Part shown: positions 1-11,330 of the stretch, in pieces
How positions within the stretch are numbered: the stretch's first letter is position 1
How the letters are laid out: each line of letters starts with the position of its first letter
DNA from: Welwitschia mirabilis
Lineage: Eukaryota > Gnetophyta > Gnetopsida > Welwitschiales
Direction: 5' to 3'
Length of the DNA stretch: 64,000 bases
Assembly (NCBI GenBank): GCA_051453625.1
Contig: JBOZIK010000001.1
Span: forward strand, 213,093,323 to 213,157,322
Program-made: the position numbers and the translations under genes
The notes under the pieces: generated by a model
The model's input: only the letters and a program-made list of their open reading frames with translations
What the model was told of the DNA's origin: nothing
Databases searched by the model: none

Positions 1-963
1 TCTTTTATTGTTACATTAAGAAGGCACCCATTAAATAAAAGAAACAACTCATTTAAAATTTAACTACCATCATATTATAATGATTTTCAGCAATGCATAA
101 TTTATTTTCTTATAAGTAGCATGTGGCCTTTTCCTCCCTTCTGCATTGTCAAATTTCTTCCTAACTTTCATACTGCTCTTAGATACTTTTATTACATTTT
201 TGTGTATATGTCTTCACCATAAAATCTCAAATGTGATTACCTTTTGCAATGTAATATTGTTTCCATAATATTTTCCTCTCTTTTATGCCTTCTCATCCTA
301 GTGTTTTTTCTTTTTTCTATGCATCAATCGATCATCCCTCTTTAAGAAACATATTCTTTATTGGAATTAAAAATCATCTTTATGTTTGTTAAAAGTTAAA
401 GTCTTCTAACCTAGCTTTTAAATAGTATTTTTATACATATAATATTAATTTGTACTATTTTAGATAAAACCTAACTGTCTCCAATAAAAAACATTCTTTG
501 TTTTATCATTTTCGAATGTTTCCATTTACTATTTTGAATTTTTTATTTTTTTATAATTACAAAAATGGCTTGAACATAAATTGCCAAATGTCTTTTCATG
601 GATCTAAGATTAATCCATGCCTTTTGAAATAAAAATGAGATGTTTCTAATCAAAAAACACACTCTCTTTTACCATTTTTAAACATTTTAAGTCACTATTA
701 CCATTTCGATGAAACAAAAACATAAAACATTCTAAATAATAGATGTAATTTTATTTAATAATTTAACTAAATTACATCTTATACAATTATATTAGACCAA
801 GATTAATCCTTCAGCTTTAGATTTAATTTTATAGAGAGGTTTTATATTTTGGGTATTAGAGCAAGTTTAAATTTTTCAACTATGGAATTTTAGGTACAAC
901 ATTTTGGTATCAGAGCATTAAAATTTGGAAGTTTTGCAATCGTAGAAATTTTAAACCATTACA
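1..963 (+). mobile_element. Tekay-like LTR, 3' part (copy 0)
   Basis: This is the right-hand part of a long Ty3/gypsy LTR whose left part lies outside the window. About 470 bp align by eye with 3290-3771, and most of the segment aligns with 5430-6409. The LTR end is read as CCATTACA at 956-963, the same terminus that is fixed by a target duplication in the solo LTR at 17717-21608. A primer-binding site follows directly. Long LTRs beginning TGTCACGTCC with an initiator tRNA-Met site are typical of the Del/Tekay lineage (family knowledge). CpG is nearly absent. No coding content is expected or seen. Confidence 0.7.
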
Positions 964-979
964 TTTTGGTATTAGAGCT
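846..979 (+). repeat. Triplicated PBS-like unit at LTR end
   Basis: Three consecutive units of about 58-62 bp each open with a PBS-like string: TTGGGTATTAGAGC near 851-864, TGGTATCAGAGC at 905-916 (a perfect 12-base match to the usual plant initiator tRNA-Met site) and TGGTATTAGAGC at 967-978. The LTR terminus CCATTACA lies before the third, so only the third sits in the normal PBS position. The first two lie inside the LTR. Two of the units recur at 6290-6409 and, inverted, at 17717-17810. Confidence 0.75.
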
Positions 980-1509
980 TAATTTTCAAATTTACTAGGA
1001 ACCACTATGGTTAATTTGGTAAATTCACTAATGTAGCTATTTTTAAGTTGACGATTTCACTAGGTACAACTATTGTTAGCTTTGTGAATTCACTTAGCTT
1101 AACTATTTTAATATGATTTTATGATATGTGTGGTTGATTTCCACAGGAATAGTATGGATTTAAGAAGGGTGATGAACTAACCAAATTGAAGATCCAATAC
1201 TAGTTAACAACTTAGTGGGTTAACTTCATAAGCAAGCAATGATAAGAAAGATGGTAACTCTATTAAGAAAATGATAATGCAAGTTAAGAGAATAAATCCT
1301 ACAACTTTTAAGTTGTCAACAACATTATAAATATAGAAGAATGATTGGTTTGTATGCAAAATTCATTAGAAATATTTAATTTTACTACTTAATAACTTAT
1401 TGAAGGAGCAACTTTATCCTGGAAATAAGTAAAGTGGAGTAATTTAAAGAAGTATAATATTTTATCAATTTCTAGTTTTGAGAATGAAATCTCTTAAAGA
1501 GGTGGAGAG
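964..1509 (+). pseudogene. Shortened Tekay internal region with gag relic
   Basis: Only about 545 bp separate the PBS of copy 0 from the next LTR, where several kilobases of gag-pol would be normal. Around 1280-1330 the + strand reads LKRINPTTFK, which resembles the conserved start of plant gypsy gag cores (a basic or aromatic residue, then NPPTF). A weaker GATLSW-like stretch follows near 1405-1425. Both are broken by stops and frame changes. No protease, RT or integrase is present. The structure is that of an internally deleted, non-autonomous derivative, or of two unrelated LTRs brought together by deletion. The gag reading is by eye and moderate at best. Confidence 0.5.
1495..1509 (+). 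promoter_or_regulatory. Polypurine tract before LTR
   Basis: The purine-rich run AAAGAGGTGGAGAGA lies directly before the LTR start read at about 1510. This is where a polypurine tract for plus-strand DNA priming should be. The run also falls in the possible gag relic, so its identity rests on position. Confidence 0.5.
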
Positions 1510-2077
1510 ACATCACATTCCAAATTTCATATAATTAAGAGTTAAGTTCAAAATATATTAAGGCTAATAATTCATACTAAATCTTGTATGTTTTATTTTA
1601 TTGATAATAGTTTCATGATTATTATGTTGTGATTTAGCTAATTCATACAATTACTCATTTTGAAAAATATCAGTGAGTTATGAATTTGAATTTGAAATTA
1701 TTATGATTCAAAGATGCTTAATGTGTAGAGTTATTATTTTACTTATTATCCAAACTGCTATCATAGGATGGAATGTTTGAATTGCTACTAACCTCTTATT
1801 ATTTGTTATTTAAGTAATCTTAATTATTATTTATTATTTTTCCAATGGCCTGGTAAGTTAATAGAAATCCTTACCTTATAAGTGCCCTCATTTATGAAGT
1901 TTAATCTTTATATGCCTGTGACTTATTCCACCAAACCTTATTATAAATAAGACCCTTCTTCTTCTTTTCTCTCAGTTTCATTTGTGGATAATCCTTTGAT
2001 ACCAATTCTTGAAGCCTAGGAAATCCTTGGAGCCATATAGTCTTTACAAGATCTTAAATTCTTCTCAAAAATTGGTA

Positions 2078-2087
2078 NNNNNNNNNN
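2078..2087. other. Assembly gap (10 N)
   Basis: Ten unknown bases inside LTR copy 1, at the left edge of a short imperfect tandem repeat. Confidence 0.98.
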
Positions 2088-2225
2088 GATCCTTCTTTCA
2101 TACCTTTGTATAGTTTTATGGTTTTTGTTAATATCTTGTGTGGTTTTATGGCTTAATTTAATTTCTTATATGGTTTTATGATCCTTCTCTTATATCTTTA
2201 TATGATTTTATGGTTTTTAATGATC
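2088..2225 (+). repeat. Imperfect tandem repeat in LTR
   Basis: Units of roughly 35-60 bp containing TATGGTTTTATGG-like text are repeated about four times. Copy 2 of the LTR (near 4330-4400) has a shorter, more degraded version, so the array expanded or shrank after the copies separated. Confidence 0.55.
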
Positions 2226-3771
2226 TTTTTTTTGGTTCATTCAAATCCATTTATCTATTCTATGTCATAATTTACTCCTCCATTCTTCAAGAGTTTAAAA
2301 AAAAATCTTTTTCTTATGCATATCTTGACTATGATTTATCTATGATGTTAAAGCTTTGTTGTGATCAAATCATATGGCCTCAGGGGATAGGCCACTGAAA
2401 GGTCTCCTACTAGCCATAGGAGTTGCTATTAGGGATTAGGTGGTTATCCATCTAGCTCTTACATGACATGATGTCATGAAGCTTTAGGGGGTTATCCCAC
2501 CTAAAGGATTCCTATTGGTCATATGAATGATCCAGTAGACAATGGATAATTAACACCTCTCTGATGAGGCATACTATTCCTTGAACGTTTTTGTAATACT
2601 AGGATATTGTACTTTAATTATTATATTATTTTGAGGTTTTGATCATCTAATATTTTTTTTGGATTCTTTCTTGTTCTTGAAACCCCCTTATCTTAAACCT
2701 TTCCATGGACCATACTAGGAACTGTACTATGGAGTTTTTTCATTTCTAAAAATAATTGCTGAGCATTTTTTGTAACTCTTGAAAGATTGTTATTGATTAT
2801 TTTCCTTATAATCTTACATTTGAAATTATCATTGTATTTAAGCCTTAAGTGGTAATATTTCATTGATAAAGGAATATTAGTTCTTATATAACATTGTTAT
2901 CTCATTTTTAAGTTAACAAAGAATGCATCTATTAGATTTTTATCAAGAATCCTACTCATAGATAATTTAGTATTTTTATGAAATATTTAAATGATAGCAT
3001 TAATTTCTGTTCATTCTCAATTCAATTTACTTATTTTATTAAATAAGCATAAATAATGTAGATCCTATAATTTGGATAATCATTGGTAGACTTAATTAAT
3101 TTTTATGAGGGTACTTAAACTTAACATGTCCATACAGAGTCACATAAGAAATAAGGAAATTCAAGTATAAGCAGTTAGATTTATTAAATTTTTTTCTTAA
3201 TGTATTTTCTTAGATAATTTTTTTTGCATAATAAGAGAAGAAGTGAAAGAAAAAGAGAGGTTACAGAATCATAATAGCAACCTTTCCTTTTACTTTTACA
3301 TCAAGAAGGTACCTGTTAAATAAAAGAAATAGCTCATTTAAAATTTAACTACCATTATATTATAATGACTTTTAGCAATGCATAATTTATTTCCTTGTAA
3401 GTAGCATTTGTCCTTTTTCTCTCTTTTGCATGGTCAAAATTATTCCTAATCTTCATATTACTCTTAGCTGTTTTTATTGCATTTTTGCCTATGTGCCTTC
3501 ACTATAAAATCTCAAATGTGATTAACTTTTGCAATGCAATCTTGTTTGTATATTGTATTTCTTTCTTTTATTCCTTCTTATCTTAGCATTTTTCCTTTCT
3601 TCTGTGCATCAATCGGTCATTCCTCTTCAATAAACATATTCTTTATTGGAATCATCAATCATATTTATGTTCATTAAAATTTTAAAGGTTTTAAACCTAG
3701 CTCTTAAATAGTATTTGTATAAATATAAACTTTATTCATACCCTATAGAATAAAACCTAGGTGTTTCTAGT

Positions 3772-3871
3772 NNNNNNNNNNNNNNNNNNNNNNNNNNNNN
3801 NNNNNNNNNNNNNNNNNNNNNNNNNNNNNNNNNNNNNNNNNNNNNNNNNNNNNNNNNNNNNNNNNNNNNNN
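3772..3871. other. Assembly gap (100 N)
   Basis: A placeholder-sized gap between two same-strand LTR copies. By alignment it must hide about 490 bp of the end of copy 1 and about 175-360 bp of the start of copy 2, so its true size is larger than 100. Confidence 0.97.
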
Positions 3872-6409
3872 GAATTTGAAATTATTTTGAATAAAGATGC
3901 TTAATATGTAGAGTTATTATTTTTAAATATTACTGAAATTGCTATCATATTTGTGGAATATTTTTATTACCACTAACATATCATTATTTATTGATTATGG
4001 TAAGCTTTATTATTATTTATTATTTTCCTAGTGGCTTGGTAAGGTAATGAAATCTTTACCACTTTCACCACTTCCTCTACACCACCTCCAACAGCACCAC
4101 TTTCATCATGCCACTTCCACCACTTCCATCATCTCAATCACTTCCATCACTTTCTTACTTGATGCCTCTTCACATCTTACACTATCTACTATAAGTAGAA
4201 TATTTCTCTTCTTATATTTCACATATTGAAAAATTTCTTATCATTGAATCCTATAATCTTAATCTTTAATCCTGGAGAAGTTTTGGAGTTTTGCAATCTT
4301 TATGATATTTTGAATTCTTCTTAAAAATAGGTATTATGTTATAGTTTTTTAAATATCTTATTTAGTTCATGAAATTTCATATATCTCTTGTATGTCTAAT
4401 TGACTCCTTCATCCTTCATGTATTTGAAGTGAATCATTTTCTTATGCATATCCTAGCTATGATTTATCTTTAAAGTTTAAGTTTTGTTGTGATCAAATCA
4501 TGCAGCTTCAAGGGCTAGGCCATCTAAAGGGCTCCTACTAGCCATAGAAGTGGCTGTCAGTGATTAGGGTGGTTACTCATCTAGCTATTGTATGAAATGA
4601 TATCATGCAGCTTAAGGGGGTTATCCCACTTGAAGGGTTCCTATTAGCTATAAGAATGATCTAGTAGATAATGGGTAATTTACACCCCTCTAATTGAGCA
4701 TACTATTCACTGAATATTTTTGTAAGGCCTGGATATTGTACCTTGATTGGTGTATTGATTTAAGGTTTTGGTTATCTGATATTTCTATGGGTTCTTTCTT
4801 ATTCTTAAAAATCCCCTTACCTTAAGCCTTGCTGTAGACCATACTGAGAACTATGGAGATACAGTTCTCAGACCATGTTTGCATGTGTAGGATCTAGCAT
4901 GAGGATGGCCTTAGGATGAGTTAGTTGCTACTATTTAAATGGAATATTATTTTCATACTTATGCAATGTATTTAGTGAAATGACTTGGGATGTCCAATAG
5001 AATTGTAATATTTTATTAGACATGGTTGTACTTAATTTCATGCTAAGGATATGTTTTAGTTATTTGAATATATCATCAATGCATTTATTTCTTTTGAAAT
5101 TGAAAAGATTAAAAGCATTTATTTAGTCAAATCTTATATGTATATATGATGTTTTATGAAAATTATGGTATCTTAATTTAAGCCATGAATTTATTATTCA
5201 TGATGCATAAAATTAAGACAAATGATGTTGAAATTATAAGTTTATTTTATTATAGAAAGATAATTTTAAGTATTGCCCTAATAAAATGGTAAAGTTATTT
5301 GATGTATAGTCAAATTTAATAAAATTATAAACTTATGTTCATTTATCAAATTTGGAAAACGTAGTATAGCTTCATTCTAAATGAATGATATAAAGGGGAA
5401 AAGGGAGCTCACAGATTCATAACAGTGACCTTCCTTTCTATCATTTGCTCTTTTACCATTATATCAAGAAGGCATCCATTAAATAAAATAAATGACTCAT
5501 TTAATTTGAATTGCCATCATATTATAATGCTTTTCAGTAATGCACAATTAACTTTCTTACAAGCCTGTGTATCCCCTTTTCCTCCCTATCGCGTGGTCAA
5601 ATTTTTCCCTAACCTCCATGTTCATCTTAGCTAATTTTATTACATTTTTGCCTATGCACCTTCACATAAAATCTCAAATGTAATTACCTTTTGTAATGAA
5701 ATCCTTTTTTTCCATTGTCTTCCTCTCTTTTACGCCTTATCATCTTAGCATTTTTCTTTCTCTTGTGCATTAAATGGTTATTACTTTTCAAAAAACATAT
5801 TATTTTCCTAATCAAAATCAGCAATTGCCTTTGTATTCATTAAAAGTTTAAAGGTTTCAAAACCAGATTTTAAATAGTAGTTTTATAAACATAAGCTTAA
5901 GTTATACCCTTTAGGATAAAACCTAGGTGTTTCCAATCAAAAACATACTCTGTTTTATCATTTTCGAATGTTTCTATTTACTATTTTGAATTCTTTTTTT
6001 TTAAATGCAAAAATGGCTTAAACATAACTTGTCAAATGTTGTTTCATGAATATGAGCTTAATCTATGTATTTTTGGGTAAAACTAAGGTATTTCTAATTA
6101 AAAACACACTCTCTTTTATCATTTTTAAACATTTTAAGTTACTATTGCCAATCGATGAATGAACAACATAAAACATTCTAAATAATAGATGTAATTTTAT
6201 TTAATGATTAAATTAAATTACATATGATACAATTATATTAGATCAAGATTAAGACTTTAGCTCTAGATTTAAATTTATAGAGAGGTTTTATATTTTGGAT
6301 ATTAGAGCAAGTTTGAATTTTTCAACTATGAAATTTTAAGTATTACATTTTGGTATCAAAGCATTAAACTTTTGAAGTTTTGAAACCTTAGAAATTTTAG
6401 ACCATTACT
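3872..6409 (+). mobile_element. Tekay-like LTR (copy 2)
   Basis: A third same-strand copy. It starts in the gap and aligns with 1684-2890 and then with 1-960. The end reads ACCATTACT at 6401-6409, one base off the family terminus. No primer-binding site follows; 6410 onward reads GTAAGCC, so this copy may be a solo LTR or may have lost its internal region. Near 4047-4160 it carries a CCACC/TTCC-rich segment, also present inverted at 21130-21245. The small open frame over that segment is a low-complexity by-product. Confidence 0.65.
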
Positions 6410-9400
6410 GTAAGCCATCATAATGATCTATGTTTTTTTATTTCTAAAATCCTTACCTTTTCTTATAAAATCCTAAATATAGAATATGCTCTTAACAGAG
6501 AGAATGCCTTACCTTATAAGTATTTTTACAAAAACTAACTGGCTCTTTGTAGGTTTATTATTAAAAATATCTTAACTATCTTGCATGTCACTAATGCATA
6601 AATTATTCATTTGAATATGATTAATATTATCTAATATAGTAAACCTTTTAACATGATCAAGCATTTTCCTAGCATTGTAACCACCCATATAGGTAATAAC
6701 AGGAATTTATCTTTCCCATATCTAGTTTTAAATCTACTTCATAATGCCCTCTCTTCACCTCTTAGATGTGATGATTGTGATAAAACATACTTTCATCCAA
6801 GTTTAGAAGTGTAAGAATGAAGATCAAATTTGAAGAAAACTCCAAGAAGAGGCATTAAAAAAAGAATAAAAAGAGGAACCCCAAGGCCATTTTCCAATTC
6901 ATTCTCATTCCTCTTAATTTTCTTATTATCCTAGTTCTAGTAGAATAAAGAGTAAAGATCCCATTTGATAAGCATATTATGTACCCTTTTGTTTTCATCC
7001 TTTTTCTACTCCTTCATTTTCTCCTTCTCCTCATAATTCTCATTTTACTTTAAGTGATTTATTTTTAGAGAAAATATTAAAAAATTAAAATAATTAAATA
7101 GAAAGACTTTGGATCATGATGAAGAAGATTTCCAAGGAATAAAAAGAAATACTTAAAAAGCAAGAAAAAATAGATAATAATCTTTAAAGAGTAGTTCCTC
7201 ATTGAAGATCCCTTAGTTAGAATGGTTTTCACACTATATTTTATACTTTCTTCCCATGCATTTTTAGATGTACTTTACATTATTTTACATATTTCTTAGA
7301 TTTTCTAAACTCATATTTATATAATAGTTTCACAAATTTAATGAAACTCTTTCCTTTTATTGTCATCTAGATCTTAAGATTTTTCATAATTTTTTTCTTA
7401 TATGCATTTCAATTTCCATTTGATTAACTTTATAAATAAAGTTAAATCTGATTGGAGGAAGTGAGATCTTCACTTAGACTTTTTGTCTTCCATGCTTTAA
7501 CAATCTCATTTAAGTGAAAGTAGCCCCAAATTTGGTTAAATTTTTTGAACTTTCTTGAATGTTTTCATCTTGATTTTTTTTTCTTATATAGTTTATGTTG
7601 TACAAATTTTTCACATTTTTTCCTAAGAAAGTAGTAAAATGTTGGTTAGTTTATGTGATAACATAAAAATTTTTGACATTTATTTTAAGTAATTAAGGCC
7701 AATTTATCATAATGAAATTCTAGTTCTCATAGCTTTATCATTTTATTTTAATTTATACTAATAATGTCATAAAAATGCATATTCTACCTCTACCATTGAA
7801 GTTCTTAGTTCTCTAATAGAATGGTAGGGCATAATTTATAATCTCATAGTGAAATTCATCAAAAAGACAATGGTGCTAGTAGGATCTAATGGTATTTATC
7901 TCTAAATTCTAATGCTTAGTCTTATAGTTTTTGATCTATGGCTAATTACAAGATCATTGAGGTTATTGGTAGGCTATTCTAAAGTTGTTAAAAATTATGT
8001 AATTTTTAAAATCCTAATTGCAAACCTAATACTTAGGTTATAAAATCGTACTTGTATCTAATTTTTATATACTTTTTATCATATGTTATCAATTTGTAAT
8101 ATTTAAAAATTAAGAGGAGATATAGATACCTCTTAAATATAAGTTCTTTTCTCTAGGAATAATCTATCTCTTAAGTAGAGCATGATATTTTAAATTTATT
8201 TTTTTAACTTTTTGATTCATATGGGCTTTTCTCTATTATTAAAATAAAGTTTTATAGTTTGTTTAATTTACTTTCTTAATTTCAAGTGTGAATTCTTTCC
8301 CATACTTATAATACTTAATTCAGATTAAAACATGTTAAGCTTTTCTATAAATGATTTTTCATGTGCTTATCTTAATTGATATGTTACTGACATTTAATAA
8401 TCTTTGGGATGATTTCCTACTTTTTATACTTATGAAGTGGGATATTAGAGCTAAAAGGACATGTAATTTTCATCAAGACTTCTATGGTAAATGAATTTAT
8501 GTTATCACACTTGAGCTCAAATGAATGCTCACCATGATTTCTGTAAACTAACCATACCGAAAATACATTATTATTAAAATTTATTCCATTGTTGGTATGA
8601 ACATGCCAGATGCATTAGGCTATGGCTCATTTCTATTTTAATTTATTACTTAATAACACTCCCTCTTATAATATTAAATCTCTTTATGATAGTTATAGAA
8701 ATAGATTTTGTGCATGCTTTACTTTCATTTCTATTACCTTGATCCTTTAGCAAGAACAATGATTGAGTTATTATTCAAATATAATTCCTAATATATTTTA
8801 GTAAAATTTAAGCTTATCTTCATAATATTCATATTTCTAAAAAAATATTTCTTAAAATTTTATCATATAGATTTATATAATCATGGAAAAACCTTAATCA
8901 CAAATAACTTTTTGGTACTAAAGTAATTTTAAAACTTTCTCATAAGATCTTAGAGTTTCTACTTACATTTTGATTTTTAGCTTTTTAACATATTTTTTAA
9001 AGTCTCATTCTATTAATAGATTAGTTTTGTACCTATCTATGTAAAATATGAATTCAATTCTCACATTCATGAATACATCTATTAATTTTCTCAATTTCTT
9101 TAGTGTTGAAAGATATTTATAGTGATTCTCTTGTTATGTAATTAATTCTATCATTATGTGCTTAGAGGATTCATGTAACTTCACTCTTAAGGACTACATG
9201 GGTAGAGTAAAATTCTTAATTAGCTTTATTTTAAGAGACTTAACTTTTATATAATTAATAATAATTTCATAGTAAAATTCATTAATCCTCTATTCAAAAG
9301 CATTAATATAATTTTTTATATAATCTTCCATGATTCACCAATTTATAAATTATTGAAATGTTATGTTCTTTGATAAGCCTCTTATTATCTTTTTATAGTG

Positions 9401-10854
9401 AGTAACATGGTTACTAATGTATTATAAGTTATAATTAATACAAACTACTAAAAACTATTTTATTTATTATATAATGAAAACTAATATTATTAGAGTAACT
9501 ATTAATGTAAATTTATTTCTATAGGGCTAGAAAAGACAACAACAACTACTTTTCCAAGGTGAGGTCCTATATTTGTTTTAGAGCATAGCTAGAAATTAGG
9601 TACTTGATGTGATTTTCCTTAAGGTATAGAGTAACTAAAGAATAAGATTAGAGTATAAAGGATTTGATATCTAGTATAGAAAATCATTGTAATAATAGAA
9701 AGGCAAACCAATAAAACAAAAAAGAGTAAATAGATAGAAAGGATGGAGGCTTTCTAAAAGAATAAATCATATTTCTGGTTGTTTCAAAGTCTCAAGAAAA
9801 AATTGGGAGGGCATGAAACAAATCTTAGATGTGAGAATAGAGTTTTATAATGGATCTCCTCCAAATCTTAAAGTATAAGATAGGGAAAGGATCTAAAAGA
9901 AAAGATAGGATAAAGATAAGGGTAGTATTGCTTAATCCACATATAATTTTGACTCTTTCTTATAGAGAAAAAGTTTTCCTAAATAATATCCTCTATTTGA
10001 TCCATCTAAGATGCTCCTCCAATGTAAGTTTCAAAATATAAAGAATAATAAATCTTGTATTACAAAAAGTACATAAAACATTAAACTCTCTCTGACATGC
10101 TTACAAGAAAGGTTATATGTTATATTCTTCTTTGATGTAAGGGGAAGAGAGTTTTAGTATTACATATAAAAAAATAGAATTAAAAAATAAGATAAATACT
10201 TAAGAAAATATAAATAATAAGTTGGTTCTTCTAGGATCTTCTACTAATGAATGAAATATACTCTTACTAATATAAACTCAAAATTATCTAAAAGGATGAG
10301 ATAGTTATCTAGAATATAGGTAGAAAAGAAACCTCTAATTTATTATGTATTAAAAGGTTGAAGTTAAATCTCAAGAATAATAAAAACAATGTAGATAGAT
10401 TCCCCAAGATATAAGAACTAAGAATCAAAAGAGAAGGATACAGATTATCACTCTAAACTAGAAGCAAATTGGAGGGGAAAACATAAATCAATGAAAGAGG
10501 AGTAGTAGGGTGATATTCATTGATATCCAAATAAAATCCATTTGAAGATATTAAATTAGAAATGACTAGGTATGATGGAAATCTTGGCTAGTTCCCAATT
10601 GTATCAAAGAGGATCATTCTACTAAAATGATAGTTCTCTTTCTAGTCATTATGATAATGCTTACTTCATGATGTAGTATTACAAGTAAGATCACCTGATT
10701 ATTACGTGTTTTAAGGTCATAATTTAATCTTATAATTCTTCTATACTTAAGGTTAATAAATCCTAATATATATGCATCTAAGATAAAATCTAGATAAAAA
10801 GGGTTTAAGGTGATCATAGAGAACTAGGTTTCAAAAAAAAAATTAGTTAAAGAA
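6410..10854. other. AT-rich region without recognisable gene
   Basis: I see no domain, long open frame, LTR terminus or tandem array here on either strand. Composition is strongly AT-rich with almost no CpG. It may hold the 5' part of the copia element whose pol begins near 14756, but I found no readable copia gag or 5' LTR. Confidence 0.6.
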
Positions 10855-11330
10855 GGATCTTAAATGATGAAGTAATGTGAAGGAAGAAGAGGAGATTTAA
10901 AAAGCAAAAAGAATAAGAAGAGAAAAAAATAAAGAGAATAAAGAAACAAGGGGGGGACGAGGAGGGAAGGAGATATAAAGAGAACTAAGATAAAGGGGAT
11001 TGAGAATGGTAATAGAATATAGGAAGATTTCATGTCATGGATGTAGTTGTACTCTACATTCCATGACCTAGGCATGAAATTTAGGACATGGATATGGAAT
11101 CTTAGGAAGAGTGGGTAGAGAGGGAAAATAAAGAAAGAGGAAAGAGAAAAGAAGAAAACAAATATGAGGGGAAAAAAAGAAGAAAGAAAAAACGAAAAAG
11201 CAAAAAAAGGAGAGGTGAGGAAGATAAGGAAAATTAAAAAAAATAAAAATATAAAAATAAGAGAAAATAGAAGAGAAGGAGAAGAGAAAAGAAAAATAAA
11301 AAATGAACAAAGGAAAAGGATCAGATGTAA
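10855..11330 (+). repeat. Long purine-rich tract
   Basis: About 475 bp on the + strand are overwhelmingly A and G, interrupted by a short mixed segment at about 11025-11095. A G-run of seven lies near 10950. The complementary strand is a pyrimidine tract, which alone explains the 71- and 104-residue F/S/L/P-rich open frames on the minus strand. Such mirror-rich purine tracts can adopt triplex (H-DNA) structure in vitro (general knowledge). No gene function is inferred. Confidence 0.8.
11036..11065. repeat. Imperfect hairpin in purine tract
   Basis: The arms CATGGATGTAG and CTACATTCCATG pair over eleven bases with one bulged base, around a short loop. The motif CCTAGGCATG follows and recurs near 11517-11580 with related TTTCATG and GCACTAGGCATG text. 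Confidence 0.5.

Larger units (their letters stand above)
1510..3771 (+). mobile_element. Tekay-like LTR (copy 1), truncated by gap
   Basis: The left end reads CATCACATTCCAAATTTC, matching the TGTCACGTCCCAAATTTC start of the solo LTR at 21608 after decay. The body matches 3872-4900 and, inverted, 20350-21608. It includes stretches near 1830-1860, 2340-2540 and 2690-2740. The right part (3290-3771) matches 1-470. About 490 bp of the expected end are missing in the assembly gap at 3772. A full LTR of this type would be about 2.7 kb. Confidence 0.7.

Noticed and set aside
2210-2398. 62-residue + frame and similar short AT-rich frames (for example 5425, 9850, 12046, 13592, 43159)
   Set aside because: Lengths are within what chance allows in 64 kb of six frames. 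Compositions are AT-driven, and several lie within identified LTRs.
4047-4229. 60-residue S/T/H-rich frame
   Set aside because: Low-complexity CCACTTC repeats in a Tekay-like LTR. The inverted copy at 21130-21245 keeps the repeat, not the frame.
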